Origin: Alteromonas sp. KC3
GTDB lineage: Bacteria > Pseudomonadota > Gammaproteobacteria > Enterobacterales > Alteromonadaceae
Length of the DNA: 64,000 nucleotides
NCBI RefSeq assembly: GCF_016756315.1
Contig: NZ_AP024235.1
Location: 2,108,001 to 2,172,000 of the forward strand
Reading direction: 5' to 3'
A program made the position numbers and the translations under genes. Each line of letters starts with the position of its first letter. Position 1 is the first letter of the stretch. The notes under the pieces are model-generated. The model saw only the letters and a list, made by a program, of their open reading frames with translations, made no database searches and was not told where the DNA came from. Positions 1 through 8,668 of the stretch are shown here, piece after piece.

Positions 1-439
1 TTACTGATAAAGAAACACGGCCGCCTTCAGTGGCTTCATGACCTAGGCGTAACACCGCCATAGGTTCATTCGAATTGGTTACTGATAATGTAAGTACATC
101 ATCTAACCGGCGTCCATCGTCTAAGGTTAATTCAACACTTACTACGTAGTCGCCTGCACGTTGTGCGTCAAAACCCACAGCTTGGGTATGTGCACCGAGC
201 GGCGGTGAATCTAGGTTTGTTACTTGCCAGGCAATAGCAGTAATCTGTCGCCCTGATGGGGCTACTACAGCAAAATCGACACTATCACCGACGCGAGCAT
301 CAGTTGGGCCATCTATAGTAATGCCTGTCGGTGAGTCTGTTACAGGTGGAGAAGCTGGCGAATCTGAACCCGAGCCACCACATGCGGCGATAAAAACAAG
401 TCCAAACCCCGCAGCAAGGTAAAAACGCCAGCTTTTCAT
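1..439 (-). CDS. Lipoprotein with Ig/PKD-like domain (partial)
   Basis: The N-terminal 146 codons of a gene that continues beyond the left edge of the window. The protein begins MKSWRFYLAAG and has a lipoprotein signal peptide with lipobox IAAC, the cysteine being residue 20. A short low-complexity linker rich in Ser, Gly, Pro and Asp follows. The rest alternates hydrophobic and polar residues with phrases such as DARVGDSVDF, ITAIAWQVT and GDYVVSVELTL, which are typical of a beta-sandwich PKD, cadherin or Ig-like fold. It is probably anchored to the outer membrane or cell surface and may carry further domains downstream. Function is unknown. The lipobox is seen; the fold is inferred from pattern only. 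Confidence 0.7.
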   Translation of the reverse strand, partial: MKSWRFYLAAGFGLVFIAACGGSGSDSPASPPVTDSPTGITIDGPTDARVGDSVDFAVVAPSGRQITAIAWQVTNLDSPPLGAHTQAVGFDAQRAGDYVVSVELTLDDGRRLDDVLTLSVTNSNEPMAVLRLGHEATEGGRVSLSV

Positions 440-449
440 AACTCTACCT

Positions 450-869
450 CTATTGTTGGCCCTCAAAGTAGGCTTTCTCTTCTTTCATTTCTTCTTTGAG
501 TTTCTTGAGTCCTAAACCAAGTTCTCTACCGCGCTTACGTGCAAAAGCGCTACAGCCCACAAACATACCAGTACACAAAACAATCTCTATGATCGCATAC
601 CAAAATTCGGCGGGAACAGCGTAGGCAACAGTGCACCCGTGAATAAGATAAAACAAAACGACAAAGTTTGCCCATGCGTGTGTGTAGGGTTTACCTTTAA
701 GCACGCCCCAATATGGAAGCAGTAGCGGTAGTATGTAAAACAGAGCAATAAAAATAGGTGAGTAGGTGTGCTCCTTAGTAAAAGTAAATTGCCACAATGT
801 TATCCAAACGATAAGTAATGTGTGACTAACTAATGCGAGATAGCGAAAGAAACGCGTATCGGGTGCCAT
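450..869 (-). CDS. DUF2069 inner-membrane protein
   Basis: A 139-residue integral membrane protein with about four hydrophobic segments and a charged C-terminal tail (KKLKEEMKEEKAYFEG). The pattern fits the DUF2069 family of short proteobacterial membrane proteins of unknown function. An upstream ATG at 911 exists, but the ATG at 869 (protein start MAPDTRFFRY) is preferred: it has GGAGA at good spacing and sits just after the wrbA stop, whereas the longer form would overlap wrbA by about 40 bases. It is the last gene of an arsC-wrbA-DUF2069 operon on the minus strand. No function can be assigned. Confidence 0.8.
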   Translation of the reverse strand: MAPDTRFFRYLALVSHTLLIVWITLWQFTFTKEHTYSPIFIALFYILPLLLPYWGVLKGKPYTHAWANFVVLFYLIHGCTVAYAVPAEFWYAIIEIVLCTGMFVGCSAFARKRGRELGLGLKKLKEEMKEEKAYFEGQQ

Positions 870-870
870 A

Positions 871-1470
871 TTATTTCTCCGAGGGTGCTTGTTGGCTAAG
901 TGCTTTTGCAAAGCGCGCTAGCCGTTTACCTTGTGCCATACACAACGCTTTTTCGTCGTCGCTCAATTGTTGCGGGTTGGCAAAATCATGGTGTGCCACA
1001 TGACTAACGCCGTAAGGGCTGCCACCTGTCGTTGTACTATGTAGCTCGGGTTCACTATAAGGTAAACCACACACTACCATGCCATGGTGAATTAGCGGTA
1101 GCATCATAGATAACAGCGTAGATTCTTGACCACCGTGCATCGATGATGATGACGTAAATACACATGCTGGCTTATCAATTAGCGCGCCTTTAAGCCACAA
1201 ACTGCTTGTTGAGTCGAGAAAGTGCTTCATTGGCGCGGCCATATTACCAAACCGAGTTGGACTCCCTAATGCCAATGCGCTGCATTGTTCCAGCTCTTGT
1301 AATGTCACTGTTGCAACGGGTGAGCGATCATCGTCTTCGCTTGGGTTTAAGCTTGGCACAGTACGTACAATAACAGGCACATCAAGCGCGCTCACGCCTT
1401 GTGCTATGGCGTCGGCAAGGCGCTTTGTACTGCCATTTCGGCTGTAGTAAAGCACGAGAACAGGTGACAT
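871..1470 (-). CDS. wrbA: WrbA-like NAD(P)H:quinone oxidoreductase
   Basis: A 199-residue flavodoxin-fold protein. The N-terminal loop LYYSRNGSTKRLA is the FMN phosphate-binding motif, and GSPTRFGNMAAPMKHFLD is the family segment near the flavin ring. WrbA proteins are FMN-dependent quinone reductases that carry out two-electron reduction and so avoid semiquinone radicals; they act in the cytoplasm. The start codon overlaps the stop of the upstream arsC-like gene by one base (TAATG), so the two are probably translationally coupled. The length matches the family. Close relatives are annotated either WrbA or NQO type IV; the exact substrate cannot be read from sequence. Confidence 0.88.
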   Translation of the reverse strand: MSPVLVLYYSRNGSTKRLADAIAQGVSALDVPVIVRTVPSLNPSEDDDRSPVATVTLQELEQCSALALGSPTRFGNMAAPMKHFLDSTSSLWLKGALIDKPACVFTSSSSMHGGQESTLLSMMLPLIHHGMVVCGLPYSEPELHSTTTGGSPYGVSHVAHHDFANPQQLSDDEKALCMAQGKRLARFAKALSQQAPSEK

Positions 1471-1823
1471 TATAAAATATCCAGTACTGATTCTGGTGGG
1501 CGGCCAATTCTGGCGGCATCGCCATTAATTACAATAGGTCGTTCGATGAGCTTTGGTGTTGTCGCCATCGCCGCAAACAGCTGCTGGTCAGTCACGTTAC
1601 TATCACCTAAATTGGCCGCTTTGTACTCGTCTTCTTTGGTACGCATCATCTGGCGAACTGATTCAAGATTAAGTTTTTTAAATATGTCCTTAATTTCCGA
1701 CTCCGATAAGGGGGCTTTGAGGTACTCAACGATAACGGGCGTGACGCCTTTTTCTTCTAGTAGCGCAAGGGTTTGTCTGCTTTTAGAGCATCGCGGGTTA
1801 TGAATAATAGAAACATCTGTCAT
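1470..1823 (-). CDS. arsC: ArsC/YfgD-family glutaredoxin-like reductase
   Basis: A 117-residue protein of the ArsC/Spx fold. The active-site loop HNPRCSKSRQTL has the single nucleophilic cysteine, and the C-terminus has IERPIVI and RIGRPPE, both hallmark segments of ArsC and its paralogue YfgD. Arsenate reductases use glutathione and glutaredoxin to reduce arsenate. No ars efflux or regulator genes are nearby, and the neighbourhood (bepA/yfgC, perM/yfgO) resembles the E. coli yfgD region, so the YfgD subgroup of uncertain substrate is at least as likely. The ATG at 1823 is used; an ATG 12 bases upstream is possible. Confidence 0.82.
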   Translation of the reverse strand: MTDVSIIHNPRCSKSRQTLALLEEKGVTPVIVEYLKAPLSESEIKDIFKKLNLESVRQMMRTKEDEYKAANLGDSNVTDQQLFAAMATTPKLIERPIVINGDAARIGRPPESVLDIL

Positions 1824-2006
1824 GGTTATTCTCATCGTTAGTCTTGTTTAACACGTTGATTTGTTAAGTTGTTGATTTAGTCAACCTTGATGCCACATAG
1901 TATACCTATATTTAAATAGTTGTTTTTAACTAAATGCATCTGGCAATATGAATGAAATGAGTGATGCGATGTGTCGTCATCACGAAATGAATACAAGGGT
2001 GTATGT

Positions 2007-2531
2007 GTGAACAAATTGGTTAAAAAGCTCGGTGTGTTGGCGCTTTTACTATGTGCTGGCGTTGCTGGAGTAATGAGCTATCAGCTCTTAATCGCGCCGC
2101 AACAAAATAAAATACAGCATGACTTTCGTATTCTAAGTGGTCAAAAATACACATGGGGCGATTTAACCGAACACTGGGTTGTTATTAATTACTTTGCCCC
2201 TTGGTGCGCACCATGTTTACGAGAAATGCCGGAATTAAACGCGTTTAATAGACAATTGCCAGAGAATACGCTTTTGTTCGCAATTAATTACGATAGAAAG
2301 AGTGAGAGCGACCTTAACGAGATGGCAGAGAAGTTCAATATTCATATCCCCATTATCGTTGCAGAGGATAGTACCGTTTTACCTATGCAAAAGCCTTCTT
2401 ACCTGCCAGCAACATTTATTATTGGGCCTGATGGAAAAGTAGCAGACACGATAATGGGAGAGGTAACATCCAAGGAAATAAAACGCCGCCTTACAGAAAT
2501 GCAGAGCGGCGTTGTCACCATAAGCAAGTAA
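2007..2531 (+). CDS. Membrane-anchored thioredoxin-like (TlpA/ResA-type) protein
   Basis: A 174-residue protein with one N-terminal hydrophobic segment (residues about 6-27) followed by a thioredoxin fold facing the periplasm. The redox motif is WCAPC and the cis-proline loop is seen in SYLPATFII. Such proteins reduce or shuffle disulfides in periplasmic or c-type cytochrome substrates. GTG at 2007 is chosen because AAGGG lies 7 bases upstream and the signal anchor then starts the protein; a longer frame from GTG at 1971 adds 12 polar residues and has no ribosome binding site. It converges with bepA, whose stop is 8 bases away on the other strand. The partner protein is unknown. Confidence 0.8.
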   Translation: MNKLVKKLGVLALLLCAGVAGVMSYQLLIAPQQNKIQHDFRILSGQKYTWGDLTEHWVVINYFAPWCAPCLREMPELNAFNRQLPENTLLFAINYDRKSESDLNEMAEKFNIHIPIIVAEDSTVLPMQKPSYLPATFIIGPDGKVADTIMGEVTSKEIKRRLTEMQSGVVTISK

Positions 2532-2539
2532 CGCGCATA

Positions 2540-4003
2540 TTACAGACGTTGTAAGCGTTCTTCTTGATCCCTAAATTGCTTTATGCGCGCTCGAATGCGT
2601 TGTTTTTGTAGGTGGTCATCACCGGCAAAGTTATAGGCATACTGCAATTCGTCTACCGCACGATTATAGGCACCGTAAAGGGCGTAGACCTCCGCTTTGC
2701 TTTGATGCATCTGAGAAAAGCGTTTGGCTTTTTGATACGCTTCACTCATTAATTGATGGGCAATTTGATAGTCTTTTTTCACTAATAGAAAATCTTTAAG
2801 TAACTCTATTGCGGCATCATATTTCTGAGCGCTAATAAGTGCATTAGCCTGATTTAACGCCAGTACTTGATTTCGAGGGTTATGCGTAACATGGGGTTCA
2901 AGCATTTGCACGGCTTTAAGCGGCTCGCCGAGTGAGATATAGATATCGGTCATCGCGTCTAGATAAAACAAATTACTTGAATCATTGGCGAGTAGTTTCA
3001 CCATAATGTCTTGCGCTTTTTCGGTTTCTTCAGCACGCAGGTAGGCAAGCGCCAGGCCATACAAACTGGCTTCTTTGCTGCGCTGAACCTTTTGTTCAAC
3101 GGATGCTTGAAAATATTCAACGGCGTAATCGGCATCAAATGAATAGCGTGCTTTGATACGTGCTTTCGCTAGCTCAAACTGCTTATTTATCGGTAAGTTG
3201 CGGCGCGGATAATCGTCTGCACGATTTCTTGCATCAGCAATACGCGTTTCGGTTAATGGGTGAGTGAGCAGGCGTGCAGGTGGTCTTGACACCATGCGGT
3301 ACTCTTCCGCCATTGTCGAGAAAAAGCTTGCTGCGGCTCTTGGATCAAATCCCGCCCGTGCCAGCATGGTAATTCCAATTCTATCGGCCTCTTGTTCGTT
3401 GGTGCGCGTATAGTCAATCTGCAGTTGAGCAGACGCCGCTGAGCCAGCTTGCATTGCGGCAATACCCGCTTCTGGGTTTGCCATTGCTATCAAGATACCG
3501 CCAATCATAGACGCAATAGCCAAAGGTGATGAGCGTTGTTGCGCTTGCATTCGTCGCGCAATATGGCGCTGGGTTACGTGTGAAATTTCGTGAGCAAGTA
3601 CAGATGCCAGCTCGCTTTCATTTTCCGCTCGACGCATTAAACCCGTGTGCACGCCAATGTGACCACCAAAAAATGCAAACGCATTAATAGCATCATTGTT
3701 TACCCAAAAAAACTCAAAGGGAAATTTAGCATTCTCGGCATGCACTACAAGGCGGTTGCCCAAGTCTTGCAAATACTCATCAAGTACAGGGTCTGAAATA
3801 AGGGGGCTTTGACCGCGCATTTGACGCATTACCGCATCTCCAACGATCATTTCCTTATCAAGCGATATAGCATCAGATGCTACAACACCTATTTCTGGGA
3901 GTGCATTTTTATTGCTGTAATTGGCGTCTTGCGCTATGGCCGTTAGGCTTGCAGTAAGCGCAAAAGAAAGAGCAACCAGAGATGTTGAAATCTTTTTTAT
4001 CAT
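2540..4003 (-). CDS. bepA: Beta-barrel assembly-enhancing protease BepA (M48 + TPR)
   Basis: A 487-residue periplasmic metalloprotease and chaperone that helps LptD and other outer-membrane proteins assemble and degrades those that stall. Residues 1-25 are a signal peptide. The zinc site is HEISH at residues 138-142, with the third ligand in the downstream NEQEADRIG segment. The C-terminal part, from about residue 290, is a series of TPR-like helix pairs. Length and order match E. coli BepA (YfgC). The start at 4003 puts the signal peptide first and has GTAGG upstream; an in-frame ATG seven codons earlier lacks support. In E. coli the neighbours are likewise yfgD and perM. Confidence 0.92.
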   Translation of the reverse strand: MIKKISTSLVALSFALTASLTAIAQDANYSNKNALPEIGVVASDAISLDKEMIVGDAVMRQMRGQSPLISDPVLDEYLQDLGNRLVVHAENAKFPFEFFWVNNDAINAFAFFGGHIGVHTGLMRRAENESELASVLAHEISHVTQRHIARRMQAQQRSSPLAIASMIGGILIAMANPEAGIAAMQAGSAASAQLQIDYTRTNEQEADRIGITMLARAGFDPRAAASFFSTMAEEYRMVSRPPARLLTHPLTETRIADARNRADDYPRRNLPINKQFELAKARIKARYSFDADYAVEYFQASVEQKVQRSKEASLYGLALAYLRAEETEKAQDIMVKLLANDSSNLFYLDAMTDIYISLGEPLKAVQMLEPHVTHNPRNQVLALNQANALISAQKYDAAIELLKDFLLVKKDYQIAHQLMSEAYQKAKRFSQMHQSKAEVYALYGAYNRAVDELQYAYNFAGDDHLQKQRIRARIKQFRDQEERLQRL

Positions 4004-4304
4004 GAACCTACAAATTCTGAACACGTTATATTGCTAACTACTTAGAGCGCTAAGTTGTTAAACAGTTTCAATTTTTATCGTTTCTTTTGTACATTTACTC
4101 GTGATTAACACAGTTATACCACTATCAGACCTATTTAGTAACACGCTCATCGACAATTTACGTGAGATTTACCGCGTTAAAACAGACTTTGAATAACATC
4201 ATACCAGTTTGATTTTCAAAGATTCTTACACTCTTCGTATTGCTAACAACTAGCGCAATAAACTATGATGCCTGTCCTATTCTTTGGTTTATCTAGGCGA
4301 CATT

Positions 4305-5381
4305 ATGATTAGCGTTTTTGGTCGATGGTACCGACGCAAATTTTCCGATCCTGATGCAGCAATGCTGCTAATACTGATCCTTTTCACCACTGCAATTTTA
4401 TTGCTGTGGGGCGAACTAATCATGCCAGTACTGGTAGCGGCAGTCATTGCCTATCTGCTCGACTGGCCGGTGACACGACTGGTCAATATAGGTGTAAGCC
4501 GCACTTTATCTTGTGCCGTTGTTTTGATGGGCTTTATCACCCTAACGATATTCACCCTCATAGGTCTAGTGCCGATTATTTCAAAGCAAAGCGTAAATCT
4601 TATTCAGGAAACACCATTAATATGGCAAAAAGCACAGGAATGGATCTTAACCTTACCTGATAAATATCCTGACTATGTGCAGGTGTATCAAATTCATCAA
4701 ATGATGGAAGGTCTGAATGATAAATTGGTAGAGGTGGGTGAGACATTGATCTCTGCGTCTTTTAGCAATATCGCAAATTTGGCAGCGCTATTGGTATACG
4801 TGATTTTAGTGCCTCTCATGGTTTTCTTTATGCTGAAGGATAAACTGTTTTTCCTCGACAGTATTTCACGCCTTCTACCCAAAGAACGTCGCCTTATTAC
4901 GCAAGTTGGCCATGAGATGAATTCTCAGATTGCCAATTATATCCGTGGAAAGGTTATTGAAATCATCATTGTAGGCGTGGTGAGTTGTGTCACCTTTGTC
5001 TTAATGGACTTACGATACGCCATATTGCTGGGTGTGTTGGTAGGGTTTTCGGTATTAATTCCCTATATCGGCGCCGCGGTTGTCACCATTCCTGTAGCGG
5101 TAGTGGCTATGTTTCAGTGGGGGATAACCCCAGAGTTTTGGTATTTGATGATAGCCTACGGCATCATTCAGGCCCTTGATGGTAATTTATTGGTACCATT
5201 ATTATTTTCAGAAGCGGTAAGCTTACACCCGCTTTACATCATCATCGCCGTTTTGGTATTTGGTGGGTTGTGGGGGTTCTGGGGTGTATTTTTTGCCATT
5301 CCATTGGCAACGCTTGTTAAAGCCGTGGTCACTGCTTGGTCGAGTAACCCTGTTGTGGTCACTGAACCGGTAGAATCATAA
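4305..5381 (+). CDS. perM: AI-2E family transporter PerM
   Basis: A 358-residue polytopic inner-membrane protein of the AI-2E exporter/permease family. An N-terminal pair of membrane helices follows a short basic stretch (WYRRKFSD), then comes a soluble segment, then five or six more helices that include the conserved GFSVLIPYIGA and EAVSLHPLYI motifs. E. coli PerM is a putative permease next to bepA; here the two are divergent. The ATG at 4305 is preferred over an in-frame TTG at 4284 because of codon type and the upstream AGGCG. The transported substrate is unknown; transport of autoinducer-2 has been shown only for some family members. Confidence 0.88.
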   Translation: MISVFGRWYRRKFSDPDAAMLLILILFTTAILLLWGELIMPVLVAAVIAYLLDWPVTRLVNIGVSRTLSCAVVLMGFITLTIFTLIGLVPIISKQSVNLIQETPLIWQKAQEWILTLPDKYPDYVQVYQIHQMMEGLNDKLVEVGETLISASFSNIANLAALLVYVILVPLMVFFMLKDKLFFLDSISRLLPKERRLITQVGHEMNSQIANYIRGKVIEIIIVGVVSCVTFVLMDLRYAILLGVLVGFSVLIPYIGAAVVTIPVAVVAMFQWGITPEFWYLMIAYGIIQALDGNLLVPLLFSEAVSLHPLYIIIAVLVFGGLWGFWGVFFAIPLATLVKAVVTAWSSNPVVVTEPVES

Positions 5382-5393
5382 CGGCAACGGAAT

Positions 5394-5420
5394 AAAAAAG
5401 GGGCAATGAGCCCCTTTTTT
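5394..5420. terminator. Bidirectional intrinsic terminator
   Basis: The stem GGGGC/GCCCC with loop AATGA is flanked by A-rich and T-rich tracts on both sides, so it can end perM on the plus strand and the convergent LysR gene on the minus strand. Confidence 0.85.
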
Positions 5421-5427
5421 AGTGGTG

Positions 5428-6336
5428 TTAAGCGTTTGCCCATATATCCCGCTTAGCTAAGAAAAAGTCAATGAATGCTTTCACTTTTGGCTGATGGTGC
5501 CTTACGTTGTGATAATAAATAAAGACTTTCGCTTCTTGCCACCAATAATCCTCTAGTACTGGAATAAGTTGCTTTGCCTTAACGGCATCGTCGATTTGTT
5601 TAACATCGTCACCGGCATTAACTAAACCAAGCCCTGCTATGGCTAACTCTACCATTCCAGTTACGCTGGCAACGCGTTGGTTCAGCGTACGGTAAATAGG
5701 GCTCCCACGCTCTTGCAGCACTAATACGTTTGATGGCTGATTATGAAGGTAACCTACAATGTCGTGTGAGTCTAAATCATCAGGGTGAGACGGTAGGCCA
5801 CGTTTTGCAATGTAATGTGGTGAGGCATAAACGCCATAGCGTGAAGTCCACAAATCTCTGCGTTTTAGGTTAGGGCATTGCTCGCCTAAATACTCGCCTA
5901 TCCCCCAAAAAATATCGTAATCGTCTTCTGCAATATCAATAAGCGATTCTTTGACATCAAGCTCGACATTTATATTGGGGTATGTATCGAGGAATAGTGG
6001 TAACCAAGGAACGATTGTCTCGTCACACAACATCGGTGATTGAAACAATACCCGAAGTGTTCCACTTACAGTGCCTGATACTTCGTCAAGCCAGTTAAGC
6101 AATGATGCTTGGCTTTGCGCTAGTTTCTCTGCTTCATTTTTAAACTTGTAGCCAAACTCTGTTAGCGCTATACGTCGTCCAGTGCGGATAAACAAAGGAT
6201 GCCTGACGCGTTCTTCTAACGATCGCATTTGTTTACTTAGGGCCATTGCGGATAAGGATTTTTTGTCCGCGGCCTTTGATATTCCACCCAGTTTAGCTAC
6301 CAGCAAAAAAGAATCGATGAGCTCAATCTTTATCAT
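5428..6336 (-). CDS. LysR-family transcriptional regulator
   Basis: A 302-residue protein with an N-terminal winged helix-turn-helix (residues about 5-62, phrases GGISKAADKKSLS and LSKQMRSLEERV) and a periplasmic-binding-protein-like effector domain after residue 90. The C-terminal extension is rich in His and aromatic residues (YYHNVRHHQPKVKAF). It is transcribed away from the CPBP protease gene, with an AT-rich 100-base spacer containing ATGATTGG and CAATATCAT as an imperfect inverted pair. LysR regulators often control the divergent neighbour, so the CPBP gene is a possible target; this is inference. Confidence 0.88.
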   Translation of the reverse strand: MIKIELIDSFLLVAKLGGISKAADKKSLSAMALSKQMRSLEERVRHPLFIRTGRRIALTEFGYKFKNEAEKLAQSQASLLNWLDEVSGTVSGTLRVLFQSPMLCDETIVPWLPLFLDTYPNINVELDVKESLIDIAEDDYDIFWGIGEYLGEQCPNLKRRDLWTSRYGVYASPHYIAKRGLPSHPDDLDSHDIVGYLHNQPSNVLVLQERGSPIYRTLNQRVASVTGMVELAIAGLGLVNAGDDVKQIDDAVKAKQLIPVLEDYWWQEAKVFIYYHNVRHHQPKVKAFIDFFLAKRDIWANA

Positions 6337-6436
6337 AGTAAACTTTTAGTTTAGTTATCATAAAATAGAATATTATTTATTTAATATGATTGGTCAATAT
6401 CATAGGCAACGATTACCCATTTAGGCGAACTACACT

Positions 6437-7159
6437 ATGATGTTTATCGAAGTACTCTTGTTATTGTGTTTTGCATTATTACCAGCCATTGAACTTATTG
6501 ATTCAGGGAGCACGAAGCAAAGAATAACAACCGGCAAAATAACCAAGGTGCGGGCTTATCAAGAAACGATATTACTATTGCTTGTGCCCACCTCGTTGCT
6601 TTTCACTTTAATGGCTCTGGGTGACGTATCGGCGCATGAGTTGGGATTGGTCATAGATTTTAACGTATCACAATGCCTTGCTTTTTTAGGGGTAGTTGTG
6701 ATCGTTGGTTATCTATTAATAAGTTTTCGTAGCGTGGTTGATAATGAGAGGGAACTAGCCAAAATTGCGAAACAACTCAACGGGTTCCACTATTTACTTC
6801 CAAGTAATGTAAATGAAGCAAGATGGTTTATCGGTGGTGTCTCTGTGTGTGCAGGTGTTTGTGAGGAACTACTTTTTAGAGGCTATCTATTGCACGCGTT
6901 GGATGAATATATTGGTTTACCTTTATCAGTCGTAGTATCGAGTGCTTTATTTGGCTTGTGCCATGTCTATCAAGGTTGGAACAATGTATTGCGGACAGCG
7001 CTTGTCGGCGCGGTATTGTCGATAATTTACGTTTTAAGTGGCTCTCTTTATGTGGTTATTATCCTGCATTTCTTACAAGATGCGTACGTAGGGCTCTTAT
7101 ATTTTATTACGCAAAGAAAACACGCTGATAATTACAGTTCGAGTTATTCTAGCCGGTAA
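6437..7159 (+). CDS. CPBP family intramembrane metalloprotease
   Basis: A 240-residue polytopic membrane protein with about six to seven hydrophobic segments. The C-terminal half holds the three CPBP (Abi/CAAX protease and bacteriocin-processing) motifs: EELLFRG near residue 148, FGLCH near 174 and HFLQD near 215, which form the metal site in the membrane. Family members process prenylated proteins in eukaryotes; bacterial substrates are mostly unknown, with some linked to bacteriocin self-immunity. No peptide or bacteriocin gene is seen next to it. The only close neighbour is the divergent LysR regulator. Confidence 0.85.
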   Translation: MMFIEVLLLLCFALLPAIELIDSGSTKQRITTGKITKVRAYQETILLLLVPTSLLFTLMALGDVSAHELGLVIDFNVSQCLAFLGVVVIVGYLLISFRSVVDNERELAKIAKQLNGFHYLLPSNVNEARWFIGGVSVCAGVCEELLFRGYLLHALDEYIGLPLSVVVSSALFGLCHVYQGWNNVLRTALVGAVLSIIYVLSGSLYVVIILHFLQDAYVGLLYFITQRKHADNYSSSYSSR

Positions 7160-7201
7160 AAAAAGCGGTAAAATAGAGCGCCGATATCACTGCGCGTCGC
7201 A

Positions 7202-7483
7202 CTATCTACATGTTTCCTTGATGATGCGTTTTTGTGTTTCCATGTCTTCCTTATTTTCTTTCGATTGCGCTACAACAAGGTCGACTTTCGCGTTATTACA
7301 TTTTTCAGATAGTGTTTTGCTCATCAGATAGTTTTGGTCGCGTTGTTGCTGTACAACACCGCGCAGGCCGTTATATTCGGTTCTATTCTCTGGCGCTCTG
7401 TCTTCTTGGTAAGCGGGAGCCTGAGCACTAGTGCAGCCAGTAATAGCAAGAACTAAAAAATAGAGATAATGGGGTTTGAACAT
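7202..7483 (-). CDS. Small lipoprotein of unknown function
   Basis: A 93-residue predicted lipoprotein. The signal peptide has lipobox ITGC with the cysteine at residue 17. The mature part is hydrophilic and probably helical, with a QQQRDQ segment and two further cysteines (EKCNNAK and the terminal KETCR) that could form a disulfide in the periplasm. The ATG at 7483 is chosen over a TTG ten codons earlier because it starts directly at the signal peptide. No family is recognised. It converges with the CPBP protease gene and stands alone on its strand. Confidence 0.65.
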   Translation of the reverse strand: MFKPHYLYFLVLAITGCTSAQAPAYQEDRAPENRTEYNGLRGVVQQQRDQNYLMSKTLSEKCNNAKVDLVVAQSKENKEDMETQKRIIKETCR

Positions 7484-7610
7484 AGCTTTCAAATGCAACA
7501 ATTGTTGTTTCAAAAATTGAATCGAATAGCAATGTTAACCAAGTTGTTTTGATTAAATAAACCGATAGTACAAAAGGTGAAACGAAAACGTGAGCTTTGG
7601 AGCGTAGCTA

Positions 7611-7640
7611 AAAAAAAGCCCCTTTAAACGAGGGGCTTTT
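7611..7640 (-). terminator. Intrinsic terminator of bcp
   Basis: The stem AGCCCCT/AGGGGCT followed on the minus strand by a run of T lies just past the bcp stop codon. Confidence 0.85.
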
Positions 7641-7662
7641 AATACACAGTGCTTAGAATTAT

Positions 7663-8127
7663 TTAGTTATTCAAGTAGTCCAAAACAACAATGTGGTGTT
7701 CTTTCGTTTTAAATTTATTAAACACATGTTCAATGTCACCGTTCTCGTCAATCAAAAACGTTAAACGGTGAATCCCGTCATATTCCTTACCCATGAACTT
7801 TTTAGGGCCCCATACGCCAAACGCATCTGCAACAGCATGGTCTTCATCGGAAAGCAGCGTAAAGTTTAAGCTCTCTTTTTCGATAAATTTAGGCAGTCGT
7901 TTTACGGCATCAGGGCTTATCCCTAAAACCACGACATTTTTCGAAGTCAACTCATTGTTGATATCGCGTAAGCCCTGCGCTTGGACTGTGCATCCTGGTG
8001 TCATTGCTTTTGGATAAAAATAAACAAGTACTTTTTTTCCAGCAAAATCTGCTAACGAGACCGTTTCGTCATTTTGGTTTTGCAATGAGAATTGTGGTGC
8101 TTTATCACCAGCCTGTAACGTTTTCAT
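7663..8127 (-). CDS. bcp: Thioredoxin-dependent thiol peroxidase (Bcp/PrxQ family), 1-Cys form
   Basis: A 154-residue peroxiredoxin that reduces hydrogen peroxide and organic hydroperoxides in the cytoplasm. The peroxidatic cysteine is C46 in AMTPGCTVQAQGLRD. Bcp/PrxQ enzymes such as E. coli Bcp have a resolving cysteine five residues later; here that position is Gln, and the protein has no other cysteine, so it must be recycled as a 1-Cys enzyme. The start at 8127 is chosen for the AAGGA ahead of it and agreement with the family N-terminus (MKTLQAGDKAPQF). It overlaps the end of gcvR by about 20 bases, and the gcvR-bcp pairing is the same as in E. coli. Confidence 0.92.
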   Translation of the reverse strand: MKTLQAGDKAPQFSLQNQNDETVSLADFAGKKVLVYFYPKAMTPGCTVQAQGLRDINNELTSKNVVVLGISPDAVKRLPKFIEKESLNFTLLSDEDHAVADAFGVWGPKKFMGKEYDGIHRLTFLIDENGDIEHVFNKFKTKEHHIVVLDYLNN

Positions 8128-8668
8128 TAGGATCCTTTTTCTGTTTATCGACAACTTTACCTGTGACATTTAACGTAGCAAACAGGGCCATTAGATCAGA
8201 TTCTAAGGCATCTAAGTTATCCGATGCGGGTAAAGACACCACAAATTTGCATCGCATGTTGTCTTTGCCGGTCAATTTATCTTTAAATGTGCGCTGTCTA
8301 AACGCGCTAATCATGGCATGGCGCTCGGCAAAAAAGCCCGTAACAGACTTAATCAAGCCTGCTGCATCTTCGCCGCTAAACTCTACATTAAATAAGTGTT
8401 CTAAATTTTGTTTTTCGTGGTGGCTCGTGCGCTTCATCATCGACAATAGATCAAGGCGCTGAAACAACGCTGGCAGTATACACTCTGCCTTTGTAATTGC
8501 ACTTTGTGTTCCCTCGATTATCATTGTAAGCGAGAACTCGCGTCCGTAAATTGCCTGTCGGCTATCGAGAATATTACATTGCGCCTCAGAAACCGTGCTG
8601 GCTATTTCGCTGAGAATGCCACTCTTGTCTGTTCCCAGAATAGTGACAATAAGTTGGTGTTTTGACAT
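8105..8668 (-). CDS. gcvR: Glycine cleavage system transcriptional repressor-like ACT protein GcvR
   Basis: A 187-residue protein with two ACT domains. The first opens with LIVTILGTDKSGILSEIA, the second lies around FNVEFSGEDAAGLIKSVTGFF. E. coli GcvR binds glycine and blocks activation of the gcv operon by GcvA through protein-protein contact. The position directly upstream of bcp and divergent from dapA matches the E. coli arrangement, which supports the name. No gcvTHP or gcvA is in this window. The C-terminus extends past the second ACT domain with a short charged tail (VVDKQKKDPNE) that overlaps the bcp start. Confidence 0.85.
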   Translation of the reverse strand: MSKHQLIVTILGTDKSGILSEIASTVSEAQCNILDSRQAIYGREFSLTMIIEGTQSAITKAECILPALFQRLDLLSMMKRTSHHEKQNLEHLFNVEFSGEDAAGLIKSVTGFFAERHAMISAFRQRTFKDKLTGKDNMRCKFVVSLPASDNLDALESDLMALFATLNVTGKVVDKQKKDPNENVTGW

